NCBI RefSeq assembly: GCF_016908375.1
Contig: NZ_JAFBDS010000005.1
Span: 248,001 to 312,000 of the forward strand
Length of the DNA: 64,000 nucleotides
Direction: 5' to 3'
Source of the DNA: Amphibacillus cookii
GTDB taxonomy: Bacteria; Bacillota; Bacilli; Bacillales; Amphibacillaceae
Part shown: positions 42,393-50,448 of the stretch, piece after piece
Layout: each line of letters starts with the position of its first letter
How positions within the stretch are numbered: position 1 is the first letter of the stretch
Notes under the pieces: model-generated
The model's input: the letters and a program-made list of their open reading frames with translations, nothing else
What the model was told of the DNA's origin: nothing
Database searches by the model: none
Made by a program: the position numbers and the translations under genes

Positions 42393-42421
42393 ACTATAAA
42401 ATTAAGTCTATAAAATTAAGC
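42393..42421 (-). repeat. tandem 13-mer CTATAAAATTAAG
   Basis: Two copies lie 15-16 nt apart immediately upstream of the S component gene. On the minus strand each gives CTTAATTTTATAG, so they may be duplicated -10 regions or a regulator site. Confidence 0.45.
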
Positions 42422-42453
42422 CGTCATGGTTGACACATTTAAACACTATCAAA

Positions 42454-42609
42454 ATAAAATCAACCTTCAATCAGTGGCATTTTCGTCCTTCACCCACTAA
42501 TTGCAGGTTCGCTGAGTGCATCAGGGGGACATTAGCGTCCACCCAACTATAGATTTACTCTACTCTCTATTTTGAGAGGGGCGTCTTGCGGACGATGCTC
42601 TGTGATAAA
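42454..42609 (+). repeat. structured intergenic repeat, copy G (near full length)
   Basis: ATAAAATCAACCTTCAATCA and GTGGCATTTTCG, then CACCCACTAATTG, GAGTGCATCAGGGGGACATT, AGCGTCC, TTACTCTACTCTCTATTTTG, AGAGGGGCG, TTGCGGACGATGCTCTG and TGATAAAG. It lies upstream of the S component gene, in divergent orientation. Confidence 0.85.
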
Positions 42610-42612
42610 GTC

Positions 42613-43177
42613 ATAACATTATTCATTTTATTACAAAATCTCAATTAATCAATCTATTTCTCTGCTTATGTTAGAAAGTTTAAGCTGATGTATAGCTTTT
42701 TGACACTTGAAGCTTCAGTGCACATCATTTTTACTGTTAAGAACGTAACAAGTAGTTTTGCCAACTTGTACTCATAAAAATGCAAGTCAAGTCATAAAGA
42801 ATATAACAAAATAGATTGTAAAATGGCTTTCTACACAGAGAATGATTGCTATCTATTTGATTCAAATTCACACAATACGACGCTTTAACTACCATTTCTT
42901 AAATTAAATCTTTTAACAATGCTCTAGCTTACGTTTAAAAAGCTAACATTTTCTGTTAGTGAGATAATGAGTTTCTATTGAAAATAATGTTAATTTCCAT
43001 TAAAATAAAACTACTTTATTTAGTAATCTAAGAAAATTGTGTCTTTTTGAGATCTATCAGTCACTTTATCTGTTTTTCATTTCCATCTCATTAAGATTAT
43101 TTATAGTCCAATTATCTTTATACTTATATTTAAGTCAATTTTTTATTAAACATTGAAAAATATAGTTAGATCTATTA
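42613..43177. other. 565-bp AT-rich gap, nothing recognised
   Basis: Between repeat copies G and H I see no credible ORF, RNA gene or strong hairpin. It may be decayed sequence. Confidence 0.5.
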
Positions 43178-43290
43178 TTAGGTTCGCTAAGTGAATCAGG
43201 ATATTAGCGTCCGCTATCACCCACCTTAATCGATTTGCTCTACGCTCTATTTTTAGGGGGGGATTTTACGGACGGTTAGCTATGATTAAA
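43178..43290 (+). repeat. structured intergenic repeat, copy H (first hairpin missing)
   Basis: It starts at TTAGGTTCGCTAAG, then TGAATCAGGATATTAGCGTC, CGCTATCACCCACCTTAATC, GATTTGCTCTACGCTCTATT, TTTAGGGGGGG, TTTTACGGACGGTTAGC and TATGATTAAAG. It is upstream of the DUF1349 gene and in the same direction. Confidence 0.85.
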
Positions 43291-43355
43291 GATCACAGCA
43301 ACTTTTTAAGCGATTACATTTAAAATTATGCTTTTTAGATAGTGGAGGTAATGAT

Positions 43356-43994
43356 ATGAAACAAAATTACATGTTAAATGAAACATTTGGGAGTGGAAGT
43401 TTAAACAATATGTTAGAGTGGCGATGTGAGCCTCGCAAATGGTTTATAGACAAAACATCTTCCAAGCTTGTTTTAGAAACTGATAAAAACACTGATTATT
43501 GGCAAAAAACACATTATGGTTTTCAAGCTGATAATGGACATTTCTTGTATACAGAAACTAAAAAAAATTTCCGAATGGAAACAAAAGTTGAATCATTACC
43601 AAAATCAAAATATGATCAAGCTGGTCTGATGATTCGCTTTTCAAAAGATATATGGGTAAAGACTTCACTGGAGTACATCCCATCTAAATTAAGTAAACTT
43701 GGAGCGGTCGTTACAAATAGAGGTTATTCTGATTGGTCAACGCAATATGTTGAGGTTAAAGATTTACAAATATACTATCGAATCTCCAAAATAGAACAAA
43801 ATTGCTATGTTGATTTTTCGTGGGACGGAAATAATTGGAACCAAATTAGGATTGCTCACTTAGACATTCCAAAAGACTCAAATATGTTAGTAGGTGTTTA
43901 TGCCTGCAGTCCACAAGGGGAAAAACAAGAAGTTCGTTTTGATTTTCTTAAAATAGAAGAGCTTGCTAATAATCCAAAAGAAGCGTACTTATAA
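43356..43994 (+). CDS. DUF1349 (concanavalin-like) domain protein
   Basis: The protein has 212 residues, and one DUF1349 domain covers nearly all of it: TDYWQKTHYGFQADNGHFLY, KSKYDQAGLMIRFSKDIWVK, TSLEYIPSKLSKLGAVVTNR, and GVYACSPQGEKQEVRFDFLK. The family has a beta-sandwich lectin/glucanase-like fold and is thought to bind or act on carbohydrates; biochemical proof is scarce. There is no signal peptide, so it is cytosolic. GGAGGTAATG precedes ATG 43356. Stands alone behind repeat copy H. Confidence 0.85.
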   Translation: MKQNYMLNETFGSGSLNNMLEWRCEPRKWFIDKTSSKLVLETDKNTDYWQKTHYGFQADNGHFLYTETKKNFRMETKVESLPKSKYDQAGLMIRFSKDIWVKTSLEYIPSKLSKLGAVVTNRGYSDWSTQYVEVKDLQIYYRISKIEQNCYVDFSWDGNNWNQIRIAHLDIPKDSNMLVGVYACSPQGEKQEVRFDFLKIEELANNPKEAYL

Positions 43995-44211
43995 CACTCA
44001 AACAATAAGTTAACTTGTTTATATCAGCACGTCTATTATTTTCAGTTATTGAATCAATTACAATTGTTGCAACTACAATGACTTGAAATGTTTCAAGTTG
44101 GAAATAGAATTGTAAAATTCCGATAGAGGTACGCAATACGGGGAAGTATAGAGATTCCTATATCACAGTAAGGTAATTTATTATACTTTACATGGAAGAT
44201 GAATGCTCCCC

Positions 44212-44394
44212 TCATTCTGAAGTGTTATCAGATTCTTCTTTAATATATAAAAAGAATTTTGAAACCATTGCTAATATCAAAAATATCGCATATAACAAAG
44301 TAACCGTTTTATTGTTAAAATTAAAAATATTATGCGTAATCATGACGATAGCAATATAACAAATAAGGATCAAATAAACGCTTTTTTTCACCAC
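44212..44394 (-). CDS. small membrane protein (two helices)
   Basis: The protein has about 60 residues with two hydrophobic segments (SVYLILICYIAIVMI and VTLLYAIFLILAMVSKFFLY) and a short acidic tail. I do not recognise a family. GTG 44394 is preferred because AGAAGG is 8 nt upstream; an in-frame GTG at 44403 overlaps that site. Nothing nearby suggests a role. Confidence 0.6.
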   Translation of the reverse strand: MVKKSVYLILICYIAIVMITHNIFNFNNKTVTLLYAIFLILAMVSKFFLYIKEESDNTSE

Positions 44395-44615
44395 TAAAGA
44401 CACCTTCTCTCTATTTTAATCCTATTAAAATTATAGCATATACTACAATCAACATAGTATATTCGCCGTAAAAAAACATGTAGAATAGCGGTTAGGGAAA
44501 AGTACATTCTTAAATTCCGCACTTTTTCAATTACTCTTGTCCATGCACCCTGCTCTTAGCATACATATTGTATGCCATAAGTGACTTTCTTTTTAAAAGA
44601 AAGGGGGGCAAAGTG

Positions 44616-44741
44616 ATGACTGAAAAGAATAAGAATTATCAGATGACTGTCAGTTTAGCTAAGGAACTATTAAAGGATAAGCATATGTATTTGACGAGAG
44701 AAGGAAAAAAACGACTTGAAGCGTTAGTTAATAAAAAGTAA
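44616..44741 (+). CDS. 41-residue charged peptide, unknown
   Basis: A short ORF preceded by AAAGGGGGGC about 8 nt before ATG 44616. The product is soluble and basic (MTEKNKNYQMTVSLAKELLK, then MYLTREGKKRLEALVNKK), with an amphipathic helix pattern. The strong ribosome site and a perfect hairpin straight after the stop support a real gene. The C-terminal LTREGKKRLEALVN looks like a DNA- or protein-binding helix, but no family is recognised. Confidence 0.6.
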   Translation: MTEKNKNYQMTVSLAKELLKDKHMYLTREGKKRLEALVNKK

Positions 44742-44745
44742 AACA

Positions 44746-44794
44746 AACCTTCAATCAGTAGAGGAAGGATGAAAGCGCCCACTGATTGAAGGTT
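44746..44794 (+). terminator. hairpin formed by a half copy (I) of the structured repeat
   Basis: AACCTTCAATCAGT (44746-44759) and ACTGATTGAAGGTT (44781-44794) are perfect complements and match the first hairpin of the repeat family. The tail is CATTTTATTC. Here only hairpin 1 is present, directly after the 41-residue ORF. Confidence 0.75.
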
Positions 44795-44840
44795 CATTTT
44801 ATTCTAAAATAGCGTTGTCATTAGTATTAAAGATTATCCA

Positions 44841-44884
44841 AAAAGCCAACAAGCACTGTTCTTTAACAATGGTTGTTGGCTTTT
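44841..44884. terminator. stem-loop before the BceAB operon end
   Basis: AAAAGCCAACAA pairs with TTGTTGGCTTTT, with a bulged inner stem. It lies downstream of the minus-strand permease gene that ends at 44956. Confidence 0.75.
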
Positions 44885-44955
44885 CAATACTTACGAAACA
44901 TTCATAGTCAGTTATTTTAACTTTAACCAAATATACCCATCAATGATCATCTATA

Positions 44956-46872
44956 TTACAGCACTGATCTTTTTACCTGTTTAACATAGAAGACTCGAAC
45001 AATCAAGAAGTAAATAATTTGAATCAATGCAAAACTACCTAATACAATAGATGATTCTATTATTAAATTGAAATCAAACAAACGTGATAAAGCAGTCAGT
45101 GCAACAGCACCGTGAATTAATGCGACAACAATTGGCATGAAAAATAGTAGAGCAACCTGACGGCTTACGACTTTCTTTAACTCAGATTGTGTCAATCCGA
45201 TTTTTGCAATGGAACGGAACTTGCGCTTTTCTTCATCTAAGTCTGTAAACAATCGGAAGTAAAGAAAGCTTCCAGCTGAAACAAAGAACACAATTCCAAT
45301 AAACAAGCCAATGAATAAAATCGGTCCAAATTCTTTATTGATTTCATAAATAGTATAGTCGATCGATGTCACTTTAAAGTCTAATTGTTCGGCTAGCTTT
45401 CTTCCTGCTTCAACGGTTTGTTTATTTCCTGCCCCGATGGCTTCCCATACGATACTCATCTGACTGCTTGTTGGCGTTCCAAGCAACTCATAGGCCTTAT
45501 CATTCACGACATAATAGCCTTCAATTTCTGATAGCACTTCTGACTCGATAACATCACCAGGTTGAATGACTTGACCGTTTTCTAGATGAATAGTAGATTC
45601 TTTCAACTTCTCGCTTGCTTTGGCACCCATCATCAACATGGCATCACTCTGTTCTACTACAATCGCCTCATTTTCCTCTGGATGTAGTTCTTCTTCCTCG
45701 ATTAATGCTGCGAAACGATTGTAATCAGAGGATTTAGCTATTAACACGCCATTAGTTCGTAAGAGTTCATCAACATAGCGTATCGGTGTATCAAAATAGG
45801 TTAACTCTAGCTGCTCCATTTTTGCCTCAATTTGTTCTTCCAGTAAAATAGCATTAATTTTACTGATGTCATTTGCAATCACTTCTTCAGTGTCATCGCT
45901 CCATGACTTATACATGAAGGTATATGGATTAATCGCCTTAACCTCTTTGGTAAGATAAGATTGAAGTCCATATAACGTCCCAATTGCACTAAAAGCAACG
46001 GTAGAGATAATCGCTACCATAAAAAATGTTCTAGCATTATCCTTCATACGAAAGGATAGATCAGCGAATAGTAGCATGTTGGTTTTTCGCCAGAAAACAG
46101 ATTGATTATTTTTCAACTTGCGTATCAAATATACACTTAATTGAGTGAATAAGAGATAGGTTCCTAGTGTAACAACGAGAATAACTGGAATCATCGCATA
46201 AATAACATAAGCACCTTTAACGTATAGAGCAATACCATACCCAGCGATAAGGAGTAACGCAGCAAAAACAGAGAGGATAACCGAAGCTTTCGGCTCGCCT
46301 TTCGATTGTTGGTCTCCCTTAATTAAATCAATCAGCTTCTTCGTACGAAGAATAAACGAAACCAAAACAGAGATACAGAAAAACAAGATGACAAAGCTAA
46401 TAAACGTAAGCACAATCGCCATTGTTGGAAAATAAAAATTAAGCGACTCACTGATGATCAGTACATTTTCGGCAATTAAGAGAATACCTTTAGAAAAGAT
46501 TAGACCAGCCAAAATTCCACTTATTGTAGCAAAAAAGCCAATTAAGATATTCTCCAAAAAAACTAAGAGTCGAATTTGTCCATTGGACGCTCCTAGCATT
46601 ATTAACAAACCAAACTCTTTCTTTCGTGACTGTAAGAAAGAACTCATCGAATATAAGATAAAAAAGAAAGAAAAGACATAAATGATCCCACCAGCGACAG
46701 TCATACCAAATAGTACATTATTATTAATCGATTCTCTTGAAAATGATGGATGAAAGGCAAAGATTGCAAAGGTGAAGAATATCATCACCGTGAACATGCT
46801 ACTAAGGAAATAAGCAATATAAAGTCGTTTGTTGCGTAGGACATTATTAAATGCGAACTGACGAAAAGTCAC
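44956..46872 (-). CDS. BceB-like FtsX-type ABC permease
   Basis: The protein has 638 residues. Ten helices are predicted in the Bce pattern: two FtsX-like blocks, and a large extracellular domain of about 200 residues (about 305-520) between helices VII and VIII. These permeases detect and shed antimicrobial peptides such as bacitracin or lantibiotics, and signal to the partner kinase. The start is GTG 46872 with GGGAGG 8 nt upstream. It overlaps the ATPase gene by 26 bp. The ligand is not predictable; relatives are YvcS, YxdM and VraG. Confidence 0.88.
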   Translation of the reverse strand: MTFRQFAFNNVLRNKRLYIAYFLSSMFTVMIFFTFAIFAFHPSFSRESINNNVLFGMTVAGGIIYVFSFFFILYSMSSFLQSRKKEFGLLIMLGASNGQIRLLVFLENILIGFFATISGILAGLIFSKGILLIAENVLIISESLNFYFPTMAIVLTFISFVILFFCISVLVSFILRTKKLIDLIKGDQQSKGEPKASVILSVFAALLLIAGYGIALYVKGAYVIYAMIPVILVVTLGTYLLFTQLSVYLIRKLKNNQSVFWRKTNMLLFADLSFRMKDNARTFFMVAIISTVAFSAIGTLYGLQSYLTKEVKAINPYTFMYKSWSDDTEEVIANDISKINAILLEEQIEAKMEQLELTYFDTPIRYVDELLRTNGVLIAKSSDYNRFAALIEEEELHPEENEAIVVEQSDAMLMMGAKASEKLKESTIHLENGQVIQPGDVIESEVLSEIEGYYVVNDKAYELLGTPTSSQMSIVWEAIGAGNKQTVEAGRKLAEQLDFKVTSIDYTIYEINKEFGPILFIGLFIGIVFFVSAGSFLYFRLFTDLDEEKRKFRSIAKIGLTQSELKKVVSRQVALLFFMPIVVALIHGAVALTALSRLFDFNLIIESSIVLGSFALIQIIYFLIVRVFYVKQVKRSVL

Positions 46873-47611
46873 TGCCGTTGCCTCCCATCAACGAAAGCAT
46901 GTCAATAATTTTCTGGAAAAAGGCTTGCCTATTTTCTCCACGGTAGATTTCGGAGTGAAGTCTACCATCACGGATAAAAATAACACGGTCTGAATAGCTT
47001 GCTGCTTGTGGATCATGTGTCACCATTAACAGACTTGTTTTTTCCTTTTGATTAATAGACACGAGCATTTCCATGACATCCTTTGAAGCTTTCGAATCGA
47101 GGTTTCCAGTTGGCTCATCAGCTAATAATAGCTTAGGTTCATGGATCATTGCCCTAGCAATTGCAACCCGCTGTGTTTGTCCTCCAGATATCTCGTATGT
47201 CCGTTTATTCATAATTTGGGAAATGCCAAGACTCTCAGCTATACTATGCGCTTTTCTCTTCATTTCTTTCACACGAGTACCTTCTAATGTGAGTGGTAAG
47301 ACGATATTTTCTTCAACAGTTAAGGTGTGTAGTAAGTTGAAATCTTGAAAAATAAAGCCTAATTCATTTCTGCGAAATTTAGCTAAAGCATTTTTCTTTA
47401 GCCGGTGAGGATTTTCCCCTTCAATTTCAACTTGTCCAGTAGTCGGTAGATCGTTCGTTGAAATAATATTTAATAATGTGGTTTTCCCACTTCCAGAGGG
47501 ACCCATGATTGCTACAAACTCACCTTTATCAACTTCTAAATCGATGTCGGTTAGCGCACGGTGAGCTACTTTACCTTCGTAAATTTTACTTACTTTTGAA
47601 ATTTTAAGCAT
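46847..47611 (-). CDS. BceA-like ABC ATP-binding protein
   Basis: The protein has 254 residues. Walker A GPSGSGKTT, signature ISGGQTQRVA, Walker B LLLADEPTGNLDS and the switch His in MVTHDP form the MacB/BceA-type ATPase. It powers the permease encoded next. ATG 47611 with GAGAGGAG upstream is the start; GTG 47632 overlaps that site. A gap of 88 bp separates it from the kinase gene, where a Bce-type regulator-controlled promoter would be expected. Confidence 0.9.
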   Translation of the reverse strand: MLKISKVSKIYEGKVAHRALTDIDLEVDKGEFVAIMGPSGSGKTTLLNIISTNDLPTTGQVEIEGENPHRLKKNALAKFRRNELGFIFQDFNLLHTLTVEENIVLPLTLEGTRVKEMKRKAHSIAESLGISQIMNKRTYEISGGQTQRVAIARAMIHEPKLLLADEPTGNLDSKASKDVMEMLVSINQKEKTSLLMVTHDPQAASYSDRVIFIRDGRLHSEIYRGENRQAFFQKIIDMLSLMGGNGSDFSSVRI

Positions 47612-47699
47612 AATTTTTCTCCTCTCAGGCACTTCTAACCAAAGTATAGCCTAAGCAACTAAATTTTAACTATCGATTATGCTTTCAGAAACCTTACAA

Positions 47700-48695
47700 T
47701 CATGTAAGATTTTGAGTTTCGCTAAAAATAATCCGAATCGTCGTTCCTTCTCCAACCGTTGACTCCAACTCAAGACGATGTTCTAGCTTTTCAGCAACTT
47801 CTTTTACTAGATAAAGTCCCATCCCTGTTGATTCTCGGTATTTCCGGCCATTTTCCCCTGTATAAAATTTGTTGAAGACTCGCTTTTTATCCACAACTGG
47901 AATACCGACGCCAAAGTCTTTCACTTCAAGTACCGCTTCCCCTAACCTTTCATAAATGGAAATGACAAGATGATTCGTTTTTTCAGTAGAATATTTGACT
48001 GCATTATGTACTAATTGTGTTAATAAGAAGAAGATCCACTTCTCATCGGTCTCTACTAATATGCTCGGCCTTTCTTCCTTTAATTGTGGATATACTTCAT
48101 TTCGGATGTAAAACCGCTTATTCTCTCGATTTACTTCATGTACAAGTTTAGAAAGCATGACCGGTTTAATCTGAAAATCCTCAGTAATGGTACGCAACCT
48201 TGCCATATATAGTACAGTATTCAAGCCATTTCGCATTCGATCCGTCTCCTCTCGAATACTAGATGACTCTGGCTCATCAAGTGTTTGTGCTGTCAACTCT
48301 ATAACAGATAATGGTGTCTTCATTTGATGAACCCAACGATCCATAAATAGTAAATGCTCGTCCTGTCTGCTCACCGCTTTTTGGAGTTCTTCTTGATATA
48401 AACGATATTGTGAAATAAGCAATTGATCGAGTGCTTCTGATATTGGTGCTCGTTCAGTCGTTTCCAGTGATTCATCTAGCGTTTGCAACGGATTCTGTAA
48501 TCTTCGGTAAAGTTTTTTTCTGCTCATATAGCGATAAATGAGAAATACAGTTAATAAAACCAGTGATAGAAAAATAGCGTAAATAGTTACACCTAAACCT
48601 CGGTAGCCGTCTAACCAAAACAAGGTAATTATCAGGGCACATTGAATAAGTTGGATGATAATCAATAACAAATGTTCGCGAAGAAATAATTTCAT
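47700..48695 (-). CDS. BceS-like intramembrane-sensing histidine kinase
   Basis: The protein has 331 residues. Two helices lie close together (about 8-26 and 33-52) with almost no external loop, the mark of intramembrane-sensing kinases that rely on a Bce transporter for detection. The dimerisation domain has the phospho-His in DRWVHQMKTPLSVIEL; ATP-binding boxes follow (VHNAVKYS, VKDFGVGIP, GMGLYLVKEV). ATG 48695 follows AGAGGGGAAAG and overlaps the regulator stop by 4 bp. Confidence 0.88.
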   Translation of the reverse strand: MKLFLREHLLLIIIQLIQCALIITLFWLDGYRGLGVTIYAIFLSLVLLTVFLIYRYMSRKKLYRRLQNPLQTLDESLETTERAPISEALDQLLISQYRLYQEELQKAVSRQDEHLLFMDRWVHQMKTPLSVIELTAQTLDEPESSSIREETDRMRNGLNTVLYMARLRTITEDFQIKPVMLSKLVHEVNRENKRFYIRNEVYPQLKEERPSILVETDEKWIFFLLTQLVHNAVKYSTEKTNHLVISIYERLGEAVLEVKDFGVGIPVVDKKRVFNKFYTGENGRKYRESTGMGLYLVKEVAEKLEHRLELESTVGEGTTIRIIFSETQNLT

Positions 48696-49396
48696 TCTTT
48701 CCCCTCTTTCCAAGTAACTTTAAGCCGATATCCTGCTCCTCTCACAGTTTCAACAGGATCTTCAATCCCTAGCTCTTGAAACTTCTTTCGAACACGCGTA
48801 ATATTCACATTCAATGTATTTTCATCAACGTATGCTTGATCATCCCAAAGTTTGGCTAACAGATCCTGACGACCAGCCACACGAGGATAGCGCTCAAGCA
48901 GACTTTCAATAATATCTGTCTCTTTTTTTGTTAAGGTGGTCACTTTATCTTTAAAACGGAGCTCTAATCGCTCAGGGTATAAACTTAAGCCGTCTTGAAT
49001 AAGCATCCTTTCATCATAATTTGCCGAGTATTCCCCATATGCACGGCGGAGCTGACTTCTAATTTTCGCCATGACAATATCAGGGTGAAATGGCTTTGTA
49101 ATAAAATCATCTCCGCCATTTTCTAATGCCATCACTTGATCCATCTCGCCGGTTCGAGCTGAAATGAAAATGACCGGACAAATCGACTCTTTACGAAATT
49201 GTCTACACCAATAATAGCCATCATAGCTAGGTAGATTGATGTCAAGTAATATAAGATTAGGTTGTGCACGACGAAATGTATCGATAATCGTTTCAAAATC
49301 TTCAGTCATAATAATTTCATACCCATATTTTTCAATATAGGAACATAGATGCTTGGCAATTTTTATATCATCTTCGACAATCATAATTTTTTCCAT
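48692..49396 (-). CDS. BceR-like response regulator
   Basis: The protein has 234 residues of the OmpR family. The receiver has IVEDD, the phospho-acceptor Asp in LILLDINLPSYDGY and ISARTGE; the winged-helix domain ends DENTLNVNITRVRKK and TVRGAGYRLK, a tail typical of BceR/YvcP/GraR. It should activate the bceAB-type genes behind it. First gene of the kinase-regulator pair, which runs in the same direction as the transporter genes. Confidence 0.88.
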   Translation of the reverse strand: MEKIMIVEDDIKIAKHLCSYIEKYGYEIIMTEDFETIIDTFRRAQPNLILLDINLPSYDGYYWCRQFRKESICPVIFISARTGEMDQVMALENGGDDFITKPFHPDIVMAKIRSQLRRAYGEYSANYDERMLIQDGLSLYPERLELRFKDKVTTLTKKETDIIESLLERYPRVAGRQDLLAKLWDDQAYVDENTLNVNITRVRKKFQELGIEDPVETVRGAGYRLKVTWKEGKE

Positions 49397-50050
49397 AAAT
49401 TGATTCTCCTAGCCTAGTATTTAACCCAAGTTTAATTTAACATAAGCATTTGATCAATTATCATTTTTAGATACTGTGGAGTGTAGGAATTAAAACATAG
49501 TGTATAAGATCGGAAGGGATTAATGAGGGAGTGAAGCTAAATCAAACGTGACTTGGCATATTTATGTACAGATATTATCGAGCTTCATTCGATAATTTCC
49601 CGTTGAAAATCTGTCATCACACCACTAATAAAAAGGGGAGACTTCTAATGAAAGAAGTTAAATCGTCTATACCTTGGACATGCTATCGCTAGCGTGAAAA
49701 GTTTAAGACGTCAGCCCAGCATGTCAGTTTCATTTGTTTGCAAAACGATTTTTAGCATTAGTCAATCATAGCAATGAGCAAGTTAGACACAGCTGACGAC
49801 CGAACGGGCTATTGGCAATATCAAAATGATCTTTTCCAGAACAATCATACTTGTTATTGAAAAAAGCGGTTTAAAAAAAGGGGTAAATCGATTAAGGTCT
49901 TTGCTAGCCCTTAAGCATTCATCTCTGAAAAATACAACAACCTTGATAGATAACTAAAATAATTATCATAAAACTTGCCCCCAGCAATTGTTAAATGAAT
50001 TTGCCTATGAGAGCTTTACGTACCCGCTTAAACTATAATGAACTTAAAAA
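49397..50050. other. 654-bp gap with no recognisable gene
   Basis: No frame longer than a few dozen codons has a ribosome site. Short coding-like patches suggest a decayed gene, but I could not match them. The BceR promoter should lie at its left end. Confidence 0.45.
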
Positions 50051-50052
50051 AC

Positions 50053-50073
50053 AGCCTCCCAATTCACGAGGCT
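50053..50073 (-). terminator. terminator of the three-helix membrane protein gene
   Basis: AGCCTC pairs with GAGGCT, and the minus strand then reads TGTTTTTTAAG. It is close to the stop at 50076. Confidence 0.65.
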
Positions 50074-50075
50074 AT

Positions 50076-50357
50076 TTAAGGTAATGTAATTATACCAAAT
50101 AAATATAAAGCATACAGAATACATACAAAATAACATATTAATTCATAAATCACTTTCTTTTCAAACTTCTTTTTTTTGGTGAAGAACTCAAATCCAATAA
50201 ATCCCAAACCAAACACAGTCAATGCTAATAGTACCGATCCTTGTACAAACTTAGTGCTATATACAGTCAAAAACACATAAAAAATAAGAAAAAGGTAGAG
50301 GAAAATACTTTTTACCTTATCAAAATCCATTCTCTCTAGCAAACTATTTTTTTTCAT
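50076..50357 (-). CDS. small three-helix membrane protein
   Basis: The protein has 93 residues with three hydrophobic segments (SIFLYLFLIFYVFLTVYST, VLLALTVFGLGFIGFEFF, VIYELICYFVCILYALYLFG) and basic linkers. I do not recognise the family. It follows the secreted 272-residue protein gene by about 90 bp on the same strand. Small multi-helix proteins next to a secreted product can be immunity proteins; here that is only a hypothesis. An AAAGGAT site precedes the ATG at 50357. Confidence 0.65.
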   Translation of the reverse strand: MKKNSLLERMDFDKVKSIFLYLFLIFYVFLTVYSTKFVQGSVLLALTVFGLGFIGFEFFTKKKKFEKKVIYELICYFVCILYALYLFGIITLP

Positions 50358-50448
50358 ATTTTTATCCTTTCGTCACTTTTTAATTATACAACAATTTATC
50401 ATTTAAAAGTGAGAATAAAAATGAGGAAAAATCCTCATTTTTATTGTA

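Noticed and set aside
42613-43177. A hidden small RNA or gene in the long gap between repeat copies G and H
   Set aside because: I found no promoter-hairpin combination or conserved-looking frame; the sequence is uniformly AT-rich.
6481-44800. CRISPR array made of the dispersed repeats
   Set aside because: Copies are ~100-160 nt, hundreds to thousands of bases apart, with no regular spacers or cas genes.
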